64,000 nt of DNA from Streptomyces sp. NBC_00353 (GCF_036108815.1 NZ_CP107985.1:2480001-2544000); one strand, 5' to 3'; shown: positions 24,660-32,877, counted from the first letter of the stretch. Made by a program: numbers and translations. Notes: generated by a model from the letters alone, not told the origin.

Positions 24660-26191
24660 GACGTCGGGCTCCCTTCCATCACGAGGTCGAGTACGCGGTG
24701 CTCGTCGAGCTCCCGGGCGTCCGCCGTATGCACGACGCGGCCCTCACGGAGCACCAGCACCCGGTCGGCGAGGCCCAGCACTTCGGGCACTTCGCTGGAG
24801 ACCAGCAGGACGGCGAGGCCTTCGTCGGCCAGCCGGCGGATCACGGCGTAGAGCTCGGCGCGGGCGCCGACGTCTACACCGCGGGTCGGTTCGTCGAGCA
24901 GCAGCACCCGGCAGCCGCGCAGCAGCCAGCGGGCCAGGACGGCCTTCTGCTGGTTGCCGCCGGAGAGAGTACGGACGGGGGTGTCCGGGTTGTCGGGGCG
25001 CAGCGACAGTTCGCGGGTGGCGGTGCGGGCCGCCCGGCGCTCGGCCCCCCGGTCGAGCCAACCTGCCCTGGAGAAACGGGACATGGAGGAGACGGAGACA
25101 TTGCGGGTGACGGATTCGAGCATCAGCAGGGCCTGCGCCTTGCGTTCCTCGGGGGCGAGCCCGATGCCTGCGGCGACGGCGGCGCGGACGCTGCCGGGGC
25201 GCAGTGGCCGCCCGCCGACCAGGACCCGGCCCGCGCTCGGCCTGCGGGCGCCGTAGATCGTCTCCAGGATCTCGGAGCGCCCGGAGCCGACCAGGCCGGC
25301 GAGGCCGACGATCTCGCCGGGCCGCAGTGCGAGGTCGAGCGGTGCGAACTCCCCTTCCCTGGCGAGTCCTTCGACGGTGAGTACGGGTTCCTGCCGGGCG
25401 GCCTCCGTGACCTCCGCGGACGTCTCGGGGCGCTGCGGGAAGACGTACTCGACATTGCGGCCGGTCATCATGGCAACGATGTCCCGTGTCGGGGTGGACT
25501 TGGCCGGCAGACCGACCGCGACGGCACGCCCGTCCTTCAGCACGGTCACCCGGTCGCCGATCCGGCGGATCTCCTCCAGCCGGTGGGAGATGTAGACGAC
25601 CGCGACGCCGTCGGCGGTGAGTGAGGCGACGATACGGAAGAGGTTGTCGACCTCGTCGGGGTCGAGGGCCGCGGACGGCTCGTCCATCACGATGAGGCGT
25701 ACGTCGTGGGAGAGCGCCCGTGCCATGGAGACGATCTGCTGCTGGGCCGCGGAGAGCGCGCCGACCGGGCGGGCGGGATCGATCTCGGGGTGGCCGAGGC
25801 GCTTCAGCAGTGCGGCGGCCGCCGTCCGGCCCTCGCGGGTACGGACGATGAAGCGGGCGGTGGTGGGTTCATGGCCGAGGAAGATGTTCTCGGCGACCGA
25901 GAGGCCCTCGACCAGGTCGAGTTCCTGGTAGATGGTGGCGATGCCGAGGCGCATGGCGGCGATCGGCGACTTCAGCGCGACGGGCGCGCCGCGCCAGGCG
26001 ATCTCGCCGTCGTCGGGCTGGTGGGCTCCGGCGAGCACCTTGATGAGGGTGGACTTGCCGGCGCCGTTCTGCCCGAGCAGACAGTGGACCTCACCGGCCT
26101 GGACCTCCAGGTCCACGCCGTCGAGAGCGCGCACACCGGGGAACGATTTGGTGATGCCGGACATGGTGAGCAGGGGTGGTTGTGGTGCCAT
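24656..26191 (-). CDS. Sugar ABC transporter ATP-binding protein with two nucleotide-binding domains
   Basis: The 511-residue RbsA/MglA-type protein has two ABC cassettes. The first has Walker A GQNGAGKSTLIKVL, signature LSAAQQQIVSMARAL and Walker B LIVMDEPSA. The second has the degenerate P-loop GLVGSGRSEIL, signature LSGGNQQKAVLARWL and LLLDEPTRGVDVG. The weakened second site is normal for this family. It is first in the transporter operon, 146 bases downstream of the ROK regulator gene. It powers import of a monosaccharide or related compound. Confidence 0.88.
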   Translation of the reverse strand: MAPQPPLLTMSGITKSFPGVRALDGVDLEVQAGEVHCLLGQNGAGKSTLIKVLAGAHQPDDGEIAWRGAPVALKSPIAAMRLGIATIYQELDLVEGLSVAENIFLGHEPTTARFIVRTREGRTAAAALLKRLGHPEIDPARPVGALSAAQQQIVSMARALSHDVRLIVMDEPSAALDPDEVDNLFRIVASLTADGVAVVYISHRLEEIRRIGDRVTVLKDGRAVAVGLPAKSTPTRDIVAMMTGRNVEYVFPQRPETSAEVTEAARQEPVLTVEGLAREGEFAPLDLALRPGEIVGLAGLVGSGRSEILETIYGARRPSAGRVLVGGRPLRPGSVRAAVAAGIGLAPEERKAQALLMLESVTRNVSVSSMSRFSRAGWLDRGAERRAARTATRELSLRPDNPDTPVRTLSGGNQQKAVLARWLLRGCRVLLLDEPTRGVDVGARAELYAVIRRLADEGLAVLLVSSEVPEVLGLADRVLVLREGRVVHTADARELDEHRVLDLVMEGSPTS

Positions 26192-26218
26192 GACAAATCC
26201 CCTCGGCGAAATGGGGTC

Positions 26219-26251
26219 TCCCCTGCTCGAGCGAAGCCGAGAGCTTGGGGA
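26219..26251. repeat. Streptomyces-type interspersed palindromic element
   Basis: The stretch beginning TCCCCTGCTCGAGCGAAGCC and ending GAGCTTGGGGA is an imperfect palindrome with TCCCC/GGGGA ends. I recall near-identical elements between genes in many Streptomyces. It lies between the ROK gene and the ABC operon and may act as a hairpin. Confidence 0.5.
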
Positions 26252-26337
26252 AGGGCCGGTGAGCGGGCAGGGCTGTACCAGGTGCGGGTGGTGCTCAGTT
26301 GCCGATGGATCTCTGGTGCCGTACAGCCGGCCGAGGA

Positions 26338-27528
26338 TCAGGCCGGTGAGAACAGGTGGTCGCTGATGAGCCGGGCGGCGCCGATGACTCCGGCGGTCGG
26401 CCCCAACTCGCCCAGCACGATAGGGAGATTTCCGGTGGCCAGCGGCAGGGACTGCCGGTAGACCTGGGTCCGGACGCTGGCGAGGAGCGTGTGACCGAGG
26501 CCGGTCACGCCACCTCCGATCACCACCAGTCCGGGGTTGAAGAAGCTGACCAGTCCGGCGATGACCTGACCGACCCGGTTGCCGCCCTCGCGGATCAGGT
26601 CGAGCGAGGTCGCGTCACCGGCGGCCGCCGAGGCGGCCACATCGGCGGCGGTGAGCCGGCCCGCCGCCTCCAGTCGGGCCGCGAGCTCCTGGGACTGTCC
26701 CGTGCGCGCCGCGTCCTCGGCGTCGCGGGCCAGCGCCGCGCCGCTGAAGTGGGCCTCCAGGCAGCCCCGGTTGCCGCAGGCGCAGGCGCGCCCGTCGGGT
26801 TCGACCTGGATATGGCCGATGTCGCCCGCGCTGCCCGTCGTACCGCGGTAGACGTCGCCGCCGACGACGATGCCGCAGCCGATGCCGGTACCGATCTTGA
26901 CGCAGAGGAAGTCGCCCACGGAGCGCGCGACGCCTGCGTGCTGCTCCCCCATCGCCATCAGGTTCACATCGTTGTCGACCATGACGGGGCAGCCCAGTTC
27001 CTGGCTGAGCGCCTCGCGGACCGGGAAGCCGTCCCAGCCGGGCATGATCGGGGGTGCGACCGGTACGCCTTCGGGGAAGCGGACCGGTCCCGGTACGCCG
27101 ATGCCCGCGCCGTCGAATCCTTCCGCGAGCCCGGAGGCCCGGAGCTTGGCCGCCATGGACAGCACCTGCTCGAAGACGGCGACGGGTCCTTCACGTACGT
27201 CCATGGGGTGGTTGAGGTGACCCAGGACTTCCAACTCCGCGTTGGTGACCGCCACATCGATCGATGTGGCACCGATGTCGACGCCGAGGAAGCGCAGTGC
27301 GGGAGCAAGCCGGATGTTGTGCGAGCGACGCCCGCCGCGGGAGGCGGCGAGTCCGTCGGCCACGACAAGTCCGGTCTCCAGCAGCCTGTCCACCTCGACG
27401 GCGAGCTTGGAGCGGGAGAGATCGATCTGATCCCCCAGCTGCGCCCGTGAGTTGGGCCCGTCGTCGCGCAACAGCCGGAGCAGTCGCGCCTGATGCGCAT
27501 TCGCGGGTCGTGCCGTCATACGTCTCAC
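26338..27528 (-). CDS. ROK family transcriptional regulator
   Basis: From the GTG at 27528 (GGGGAGG five bases upstream) the protein has 396 residues; an ATG at 27519 is the alternative. Residues about 10-70 form a winged helix (RAQLGDQIDLSRSKLAVEVD). The rest is a sugar-kinase-like ROK domain with FLGVDIGATSIDVAV, KIGTGIGCGIVVGG and the zinc motif ACACGNRGCLEAH. ROK repressors sense a sugar and control adjacent uptake genes. It lies directly upstream of the ribose-type ABC operon in the same direction, so it likely regulates it. A candidate operator lies at 27605-27631. Confidence 0.85.
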   Translation of the reverse strand: MRRMTARPANAHQARLLRLLRDDGPNSRAQLGDQIDLSRSKLAVEVDRLLETGLVVADGLAASRGGRRSHNIRLAPALRFLGVDIGATSIDVAVTNAELEVLGHLNHPMDVREGPVAVFEQVLSMAAKLRASGLAEGFDGAGIGVPGPVRFPEGVPVAPPIMPGWDGFPVREALSQELGCPVMVDNDVNLMAMGEQHAGVARSVGDFLCVKIGTGIGCGIVVGGDVYRGTTGSAGDIGHIQVEPDGRACACGNRGCLEAHFSGAALARDAEDAARTGQSQELAARLEAAGRLTAADVAASAAAGDATSLDLIREGGNRVGQVIAGLVSFFNPGLVVIGGGVTGLGHTLLASVRTQVYRQSLPLATGNLPIVLGELGPTAGVIGAARLISDHLFSPA

Positions 27529-27915
27529 GCGCCCCTCCCCGCCACATCGGCTCATCCGTCGGGCTTTCGAGTGGAACGTAGCAGCGGTTGCCGGGAGTGG
27601 GAAGAAGTTGCGCAGGAATCCGCTACAACTTTCTCCACACCCAGGACAAAGAGCCGTTCGACGGAGTGGTGGGCCCGCTTTCGGCACGGACGCCTTGGGG
27701 ACGTACACCTGGCGCGGCGCGGCAGGGAAGTCAGCGGCGCCGGAACGGGCCGCCCGGAGCCGCACACACCTTGACCGCACATCGAATCGACCGCACATCG
27801 AGGTCGCCGACTTCTCGACGGCTCTCTACCGGGCGAGCCGGGTCGGCCTCACCCTCTCCCGCCCGCGCTGCCGCCCACGTCGCCCTGAACTCCCGGTCGG
27901 GAATGGCGGCCGCGT
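27529..27915. promoter_or_regulatory. Upstream region of the ROK gene, with inverted and tandem repeats
   Basis: No gene is supported in this 387-base gap. It holds AAGTTG (27605-27610) inverted as CAACTT (27626-27631), a possible ROK operator about 80-100 bases upstream of the start. It also holds two adjacent 16-base imperfect copies, TTGACCGCACATCGAA and TCGACCGCACATCGAG (27772-27803). The tandem copies may be a regulator array. Confidence 0.4.
27772..27803. repeat. Tandem 16-base direct repeat
   Basis: Copies at 27772-27787 and 27788-27803 differ at 2 of 16 positions and share the core GACCGCACATCGA. They lie downstream of the MarR gene and upstream of ROK. The function is unknown. Confidence 0.6.
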
Positions 27916-28362
27916 TCAGTCGCGGGGCCAGGGGCGGCCGTCGAGGCGCTCGATGTCGCGATTGAGGCGCCCGAGGCAGTGCGCGAGCTGGGCCGCCTCC
28001 TCGGGTGTCCAGTTGGCCAGCACATGGGCCAGGCCGTTCACGTTCTCGGCCCGGTCGCCGTCCAGGCGGCGCTTGCCTTCGGCGGTGATGGCGAACTTGC
28101 GGGCGATGCCACCCTCGGGGTCGGGGATGTGCTCGACGACACCGGCTCGCAGCATGGCGGCGGTCTGGCGGTTGAGGGTGGAGGTGTCCAGACCGAAAGC
28201 GTCGCTGAGCTGACTGATGGACAGCGGGCCCTCGGCCTGGATGCGGCTGAGGAGGATGTAGGCGCTGCGGTCGAGTCGCCCGCTCCCCCGGTTGGTGAGC
28301 AGATGCATGTACCGGCCGAGAAGCATGGTCTCGAACTCGATCCGGTCAAGGGGCATGTCCAC
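27916..28362 (-). CDS. MarR family transcriptional regulator
   Basis: From the GTG at 28362 (AAGGAA upstream; ATG at 28356 is an alternative) the protein has 148 residues. The winged helix is PLSISQLSDAFGLDTSTLNRQTAAML, followed by the wing with DPEGGIARKFAITAEGKRRL. MarR proteins usually repress a divergent efflux pump or enzyme and respond to small aromatic ligands. Here the divergent side holds only a fragment resembling the end of a membrane transporter (28440-28560), so its original target may have been lost. Confidence 0.85.
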   Translation of the reverse strand: MDMPLDRIEFETMLLGRYMHLLTNRGSGRLDRSAYILLSRIQAEGPLSISQLSDAFGLDTSTLNRQTAAMLRAGVVEHIPDPEGGIARKFAITAEGKRRLDGDRAENVNGLAHVLANWTPEEAAQLAHCLGRLNRDIERLDGRPWPRD

Positions 28363-28680
28363 GCAGGGTTTCCTTCGGCCGCGGGCTTGCCTTCCCTTCG
28401 GGAAGGTCACCTGCCAGTAGATATCCGATCGGCTCCGGCGTGGGTCTCGCGGCTGCGGTCGTCGCTTCCTTCATCCCCGTGCGGGCGGCAGCGCAGCCGG
28501 GGTCCGCCGTTTCGCAGCAGGCCGCCTCCGAGGTGGCCGCGTCTCGATCGTGCTGGTCGTCCGGCGCCATCGGGGCCCGGTCGACGCGAACACGACGTTG
28601 CTTCCGCGACCATCACGGACCGGATCGCGGGCGGCCTCATCACGTGGCCGCCCGCGACTCCTTCGGTTCGCTGGTTCGCT
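28363..28680. other. 318-base gap without an intact gene
   Basis: This stretch lies between the MarR start and the GntR stop, both minus strand. I see no intact gene. On the plus strand a short frame from about 28440 reads VGLAAAVVASFIPVRAAAQ, resembling a last membrane helix, which may be a decayed transporter end. The MarR promoter must also lie here. Confidence 0.5.
28440..28560 (+). pseudogene. Possible C-terminal remnant of a membrane transporter
   Basis: One plus-strand frame gives a hydrophobic helix (VGLAAAVVASFIPVRAAAQ) with a polar Gln/Ala tail, then runs into poor sequence. MarR genes often sit opposite an MFS exporter gene, so this may be what remains of one. It is only about 40 codons, so chance in GC-rich DNA is a real alternative. 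Confidence 0.25.
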
Positions 28681-29358
28681 CTAGCCCTTTTCGCGCTGGT
28701 GGTACGTCTTGCGCGTGTGTTCCGTGTGCGTCCGCATGATCTCCGTGGCCCGCTGTTCGTCCCGCGAGGAGATCGCCGCAATCAGTGCGCGGTGCTCGAT
28801 CCAGGACTGGGTGCCGCGCTGGCGGGCCACCGGGGTGTAGTACCAGCGGACCCGGCGGTCCACCTGCCCGGCGAGCTCGGCGAGGACGACATTGCCCGCC
28901 AGCTCCATGACCTTGGCGTGGAACGCGGCATTGGTGGCGACAGCGAGATCCACATCGTCGTCGGCGACGGCCTGCTCACCCTTGGCGCAGAGCTCTTCGA
29001 GCGCGGCGATGCCGGCCGTGCCCGAGTTGGCCGCGGCCAGCCGGGCGGCCTCGGCCTCCAGGAGCGTACGGACCGACAGCAGCTGGTCCGCCTCCTCCTC
29101 GGTGGGTTCATGGACGAACGCACCTTGCGCGGGCCGCAGATCGACCCAGCCCTCGGTGTTCAACCGCTGCAACGCCTCGCGCACCGGCTGCCGGGACACG
29201 CCGAGGTGTCCCGCGAGTTCGCTCTCGACCAGATGCTGGCCGGGGCGGAGCGCACGCGTGGTGATCAGTTCGAGCAGCGCCTCGTAGACACGCTCGCGCA
29301 GCGGACCGGGCCGTTCCAGCTTCGGCACAGCCCCTTGCGGCAGTCCTGTGGACAACAT
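28681..29358 (-). CDS. GntR family regulator with FCD ligand domain
   Basis: From the ATG at 29358 (GGAGGGGGACC upstream) the protein has 225 residues. Residues about 15-75 form the GntR winged helix (YEALLELITTRALRPGQHL, ESELAGHLGVSRQPVREALQ). Residues about 85-215 form an all-helical FCD domain with the expected Asp/His metal-site residues (NAAFHAKVMEL, HRALIAAI). FCD regulators sense small organic acids. GTCTACAGT at 29395-29403, 37 bases upstream of its start, is the exact inverse of ACTGTAGAC at 30518-30526 in the fabH/fdhD promoter region. Autoregulation and control of those genes, and of the cluster at 495, are therefore likely. Confidence 0.85.
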   Translation of the reverse strand: MLSTGLPQGAVPKLERPGPLRERVYEALLELITTRALRPGQHLVESELAGHLGVSRQPVREALQRLNTEGWVDLRPAQGAFVHEPTEEEADQLLSVRTLLEAEAARLAAANSGTAGIAALEELCAKGEQAVADDDVDLAVATNAAFHAKVMELAGNVVLAELAGQVDRRVRWYYTPVARQRGTQSWIEHRALIAAISSRDEQRATEIMRTHTEHTRKTYHQREKG

Positions 29359-29394
29359 CGCGGTCCCCCTCCGGGCGACGAGCAACTGCTTATC

Positions 29395-29403
29395 GTCTAC
29401 AGT
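29395..29403. promoter_or_regulatory. Candidate operator half-site upstream of the GntR gene
   Basis: GTCTACAGT lies 37 bases upstream of the GntR ATG. The same 9-mer occurs inverted at 30518-30526 upstream of fabH and fdhD. This fits autoregulation. Confidence 0.5.
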
Positions 29404-29422
29404 CTACCGAGCACAATGGGGC

Positions 29423-30379
29423 TCAGGGACAGCGGATCACCTGACCGGCGTACGAAAGATTCCCGCCGAACCCGAAAAGCAGCACCGGAGCACCGCTCTC
29501 GACCTCACCCCGTTCGACCAGTTTCGACAGCGCCATGGGGATGGAAGCGGCGGAGGTATTGCCCGAATCCACCACATCCCGGGCGATGACGGCGTTGACC
29601 GCACCGATCTTCCGGGCGACCGGTTCGATGATCCGCAAATTGGCCTGATGCAGTACCACCGCAGCGAGATCCTCGGGGGCGACCCCGGCCCTTTCGCACA
29701 CCTTGCGCGCGATGGGCGGCAGCTGAGTGGTGGCCCAGCGGTAGACGGACTGCCCCTCCTGGGCAAAGCGCGGCGGCGTCCCCTCGATCCGCACCGCACG
29801 CCCCATCTCCGGCACCGAACCCCACAGCACGGGACCGATTCCGGGCGCGGCGTCCGCATCGCCCCGCGGATCCGCGACCACGACCGCGGCGCCCGCGCCG
29901 TCGCCGAGCAGGACACAGGTGGAGCGGTCGGTCCAGTCGGCGATGTCGGCCATCTTGTCGGCGCCGATCACCAGCGCACGGGTCGCGGCGCCCGCCCGGA
30001 CGGCGTGATCCGCGGTGGCGAGGGCGTGGGTGAAGCCGGAGCAGACCACGTTGATGTCCATCACGGCCGGCGAACCCATGCCGAGACGGGCGGCGACCCG
30101 AGCCGACATGCTCGGCGAACGGTCCATGGCGGTGGAGGTCGCGACGAGGACCAGATCGATGTCGGTGGGGAGCAGACCGGCCGTGGCGAGCGCCTTGGCC
30201 GCCGCGTGCGCGGCCATCTCGTCCACCGGCTCGTCAGGGCCTCCCACATGGCGGGTCTTGATTCCGACGCGACTGGTGATCCACTCGTCGCTGGTGTCGA
30301 CCATGGCCGCCAAGTCGTCGTTGGTGAGCACCCTGGCGGGCTGGTAGTGGCCGAGCGCCACGACACGTGAGCCGGTCAT
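29423..30379 (-). CDS. 3-oxoacyl-ACP synthase III (FabH-like)
   Basis: From the ATG at 30379 (GAGGGGAA upstream) the protein has 318 residues and the full ketosynthase III layout. The catalytic Cys113 is in INVVCSGF, His in VVLHQANLRI and Asn in VDSGNTSAAS. TSDEWITSRVGIKTRH near the start is typical. FabH enzymes condense an acyl-CoA with malonyl-ACP; such stand-alone copies can also act in secondary metabolism. No fatty acid genes flank it. It lies opposite fdhD across a shared regulatory region and next to the GntR gene, so its control, if not its role, may be tied to formate metabolism. Confidence 0.87.
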   Translation of the reverse strand: MTGSRVVALGHYQPARVLTNDDLAAMVDTSDEWITSRVGIKTRHVGGPDEPVDEMAAHAAAKALATAGLLPTDIDLVLVATSTAMDRSPSMSARVAARLGMGSPAVMDINVVCSGFTHALATADHAVRAGAATRALVIGADKMADIADWTDRSTCVLLGDGAGAAVVVADPRGDADAAPGIGPVLWGSVPEMGRAVRIEGTPPRFAQEGQSVYRWATTQLPPIARKVCERAGVAPEDLAAVVLHQANLRIIEPVARKIGAVNAVIARDVVDSGNTSAASIPMALSKLVERGEVESGAPVLLFGFGGNLSYAGQVIRCP

Positions 30380-30514
30380 GTAGAGGTTCCCCTCGCTACG
30401 TATGGCAGGAACTATCCAGTCTTGGTGGCTACCGCCCGGTACGAGTGCACGTGATCCCACAGGATTACCGGCCGAGGCTTGGAGGCTTGACAACACCCTT
30501 GACCGCCCTCAACA

Positions 30515-30545
30515 CATACTGTAGACAATATTCTGTCGACTTGAC
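30515..30545. promoter_or_regulatory. Candidate GntR operator between fabH and the fdh remnant/fdhD
   Basis: The AT-rich stretch contains ACTGTAGAC (30518-30526), GACAATATTCTGTC and GTCGAC. TGTAGACA fits the TGT-N2-ACA pattern of GntR sites. Similar sequence occurs at 410-440 and an inverted copy at 29395. It lies about 140 bases upstream of fabH and 50-80 bases upstream of the remnant's GTG. Confidence 0.5.
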
Positions 30546-30592
30546 ATCGTCTCCTGTTCCCTCGCTCGGTCCCTCACCGAACGGAGAGCCCC

Positions 30593-30783
30593 GTGAAAAT
30601 CGCCGTCCCGGACGGAGACCACCACCGTCTGCGCCCACTGCGGCGTGGGATGCAGCGTCACACTCCATGTGCAGGACAATGAGATCGTCGAGGTCACCTC
30701 ACACGACAACCCGGTGACCCACGGCAACCTCTGCATCAAGGGCCGTTTCGGCTTCCAACACGTACAGAATCGGGTTAACCGCC
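30593..30783 (+). pseudogene. Remnant of a formate dehydrogenase-type molybdopterin oxidoreductase (iron-sulfur segment)
   Basis: A GTG at 30593 has a good ribosome site (GGAGAG), but its frame stops after about 30 codons. One base out of frame, the sequence reads VCAHCGVGCSVTLHVQDNE and then NLCIKGRFGFQHVQNR. Cysteines at 30630, 30639, 30651 and 30732 have C-x2-C-x3-C-x26-C spacing, the [4Fe-4S] motif of bis-MGD enzymes such as formate dehydrogenase. The N-terminal region expected before it is absent and the molybdopterin domains never follow. The frame runs on into fdhD without its own stop. I infer an internal deletion plus frameshift in a gene that once preceded fdhD. A base error alone would not restore a full protein. 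Confidence 0.6.
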
Positions 30784-31632
30784 ATGGGACGGGTCACCGA
30801 GCGCCGCCGCACCATTCGCATCCGGGACGGAGTGGTCTCCGCCCGCCCCGACACACTCGTCGCCGAGGAGCCTCTGGAGATCCGGCTGAACGGCAGGCCG
30901 CTGGCGATCACAATGCGTACGCCGGGCGACGACTTCGCACTGGCCGCGGGCTTCCTCGTCAGCGAGGGCGTGATCGGTGACGGCTCCGAGGTGCAGTCCA
31001 TCGTGTACTGCGCGGGGGCGACGGCGGACGGCGTGAACACGTACAACGTGGTGGATGTGAAGCTCGCGCCCGGCGTGCAGGTCCCCGACATCACGCTGGA
31101 GCGCAACGTCTACACGACGTCGTCCTGCGGGTTGTGCGGCAAGGCGAGCCTCGACGCGGTCCGCACCACGACCCGGCACCCGATCGCCGACACTCCCCCG
31201 GTCCGTGTGGAGCCCGCGCTGCTCTCGGCCCTTCCCGACCGGCTGCGCGAGTCGCAGCGTGTCTTCGACCGGACCGGGGGGCTGCACGCTGCGGCGCTGT
31301 TCACCGAGACGGGAGAACTCCTCGACGTCCGGGAGGACGTCGGCCGGCACAACGCGGTCGACAAACTCGTCGGCCGGGCCCTGACCGACCACCGGCTGCC
31401 ACTGTCCCGGGCGATTCTGCTGGTGTCGGGGCGGGCCTCGTTCGAGCTGGCCCAGAAGGCGGTGATGGCCGGGATCCCGATGCTCGCCGCGGTCTCGGCG
31501 CCGTCGTCGCTCGCCGTCGATCTGGCTGCCGAGACCGGACTGACCCTGGTCGGCTTCCTGCGGGGTCCGTCCATGAACGTGTACGCGGGTGACCACCGCA
31601 TCGCCCTGGAGGCGACGGTCGGCCAGGGCTGA
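30784..31632 (+). CDS. fdhD: Formate dehydrogenase accessory sulfurtransferase FdhD
   Basis: The 282-residue protein has the FdhD hallmarks: GDDFALAAGFLVSEGVI, the sulfur-carrying SSCGLCGKASLD (Cys115 and Cys118), LFTETGELLDVREDVGRHNA and the C-terminal GFLRGPSMNVYAG. FdhD passes sulfur from a desulfurase to the molybdenum cofactor of formate dehydrogenase in the cytoplasm. The ATG at 30784 follows the decayed iron-sulfur remnant directly. fdhD itself looks intact, so a functional formate dehydrogenase is probably encoded elsewhere. Confidence 0.92.
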   Translation: MGRVTERRRTIRIRDGVVSARPDTLVAEEPLEIRLNGRPLAITMRTPGDDFALAAGFLVSEGVIGDGSEVQSIVYCAGATADGVNTYNVVDVKLAPGVQVPDITLERNVYTTSSCGLCGKASLDAVRTTTRHPIADTPPVRVEPALLSALPDRLRESQRVFDRTGGLHAAALFTETGELLDVREDVGRHNAVDKLVGRALTDHRLPLSRAILLVSGRASFELAQKAVMAGIPMLAAVSAPSSLAVDLAAETGLTLVGFLRGPSMNVYAGDHRIALEATVGQG

Positions 31633-31662
31633 ACCGCCCGGCCCGCAACACGGGTCAGGGAT

Positions 31663-31696
31663 CCGGCCGGCGGGGAGCGCCCCCTGCGCCGGCCGG
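31663..31696. terminator. Hairpin between convergent fdhD and BASS transporter genes
   Basis: CCGGCCGGCG (31663-31672) and CGCCGGCCGG (31687-31696) pair perfectly with a 14-base loop. The position between two convergent stops suggests a bidirectional terminator. Confidence 0.65.
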
Positions 31697-31794
31697 TCCC
31701 GCCCCCGTGAGTATGTCGTCGGCCCGTGCGGAGGCGGTAGAACGAGCCGTCGGGCCGCACCACCGATCAGCAGCTCACGCCACGGGCGAGCCGG

Positions 31795-32877
31795 TCAGCC
31801 CACCGCGACGGGCTCCTCCGCCACGGCACCGCTCGCCGAAGTCCCGAGCCGCTCCCGGTGCCCCTGCCGCGGATCCTGCGGGTCGAGCGGATCCAACGGG
31901 TCGCGCGAGCGACGCTTCGCGATCACCGCGCACACCATCAGCTGCATCTGATGGAAGAGCATCAGCGGCAACACGGCCAGGCTCGCGTGTGCCCCGAAGA
32001 GCACGCTCGCCATCGGCAGCCCAGCGGCCAGGCTCTTCTTCGAACCGGCGAACTGAATGGCGATCCGGTCCCCGCGGTCGAAGCCGAGCCGCTTCGCCCC
32101 GTACCAGGTCAGTGTGAGCATCAGCGCGAGCAGCACCGCTTCGGCGGCGAGCAGCGCACCGAGCCGGGCCGGGGTGACCTGGTGCCAGATGCCGGCGACC
32201 ATGCCCTCGCTGAACGCGGTGTAGACGACCAGCAGGATCGAGCCCCGGTCCACATAGCCGAGCACCTTCTTGTGGCGGGTGATGAACCCGCCGATCCAGC
32301 GGCGCAGCAGCTGCCCGGCGACGAACGGCAGCAGCAGCTGGACCCCGATCTTCAGCAGTGCGTCCGCCGAGAATCCGCCACCGCTGTTGCCGAGCACCGC
32401 GGCGGCGAGCAGCGGGGTGAGGAAGATCCCGGCGAGCGAGGAGAAGGATCCCGCGCAGATCGCCGCCGGCACGTTGCCGCGGGCGATCGAGGTGAACGCG
32501 ATCGACGACTGGATGGTCGACGGGACGAGACAGAGGAAGAGGAAGCCGCTGTAGAGCTGGGGCGTCAGGACGTACGGAACCAGGCTTTCGCCCGCCAGGC
32601 CCAGCAGCGGGAACGCGACGAACGTGCAGATCAGGACGGTGAGGTGGAGCCGCCAGTGCTTGAGTCCGTCGAGCGCCTCGGCGGTCGAGAGTCGGGCCCC
32701 GTACAGGAAGAAGAGAAGGGCGACCGCTCCGGTCGATGCGCCGCCCGCCACGTCCGCGGCGCCCCCGGACGCCGGCAGCAGCGCCGCAAGCGCGACGGTG
32801 CCGATCAGCGCCAGGATGTACGGGTCGATCGGCAGCCAGGACGGCAGCTTCAGGGTGCGGCGGCTCATGTGCTCCAC
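31795..32877 (-). CDS. Bile acid:sodium symporter (BASS) family transporter
   Basis: The 360-residue membrane protein has about 9-10 helices. It shows the family pattern GAVALLFFLYGARLS, FLFLCLVPSTIQSSIAFTSIARGNVPAAI and FAGSKKSLAAGLPMASVLF, matching the YfeH-like BASS branch. The last 40 residues are a charged cytoplasmic tail. Transport is probably sodium-coupled uptake of an organic anion; the substrate is unknown. It starts at the GTG at 32877 (GAGAGAA upstream) or the ATG at 32868. It is divergent from a LysR gene, which probably controls it. Confidence 0.83.
   Translation of the reverse strand: MEHMSRRTLKLPSWLPIDPYILALIGTVALAALLPASGGAADVAGGASTGAVALLFFLYGARLSTAEALDGLKHWRLHLTVLICTFVAFPLLGLAGESLVPYVLTPQLYSGFLFLCLVPSTIQSSIAFTSIARGNVPAAICAGSFSSLAGIFLTPLLAAAVLGNSGGGFSADALLKIGVQLLLPFVAGQLLRRWIGGFITRHKKVLGYVDRGSILLVVYTAFSEGMVAGIWHQVTPARLGALLAAEAVLLALMLTLTWYGAKRLGFDRGDRIAIQFAGSKKSLAAGLPMASVLFGAHASLAVLPLMLFHQMQLMVCAVIAKRRSRDPLDPLDPQDPRQGHRERLGTSASGAVAEEPVAVG

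Noticed and set aside
7389..27528. Classical secondary-metabolite gene cluster
   Set aside because: There are no PKS, NRPS, terpene cyclase or RiPP genes. A UbiA and a stand-alone FabH elsewhere are not enough, so ebo-type and sugar-use readings fit better.
30645..30980. 111-codon plus frame as an intact small iron-sulfur protein
   Set aside because: Only the first 45 codons look real. After that it overlaps fdhD out of frame with Arg/Pro-rich nonsense, so it is better read as a remnant.
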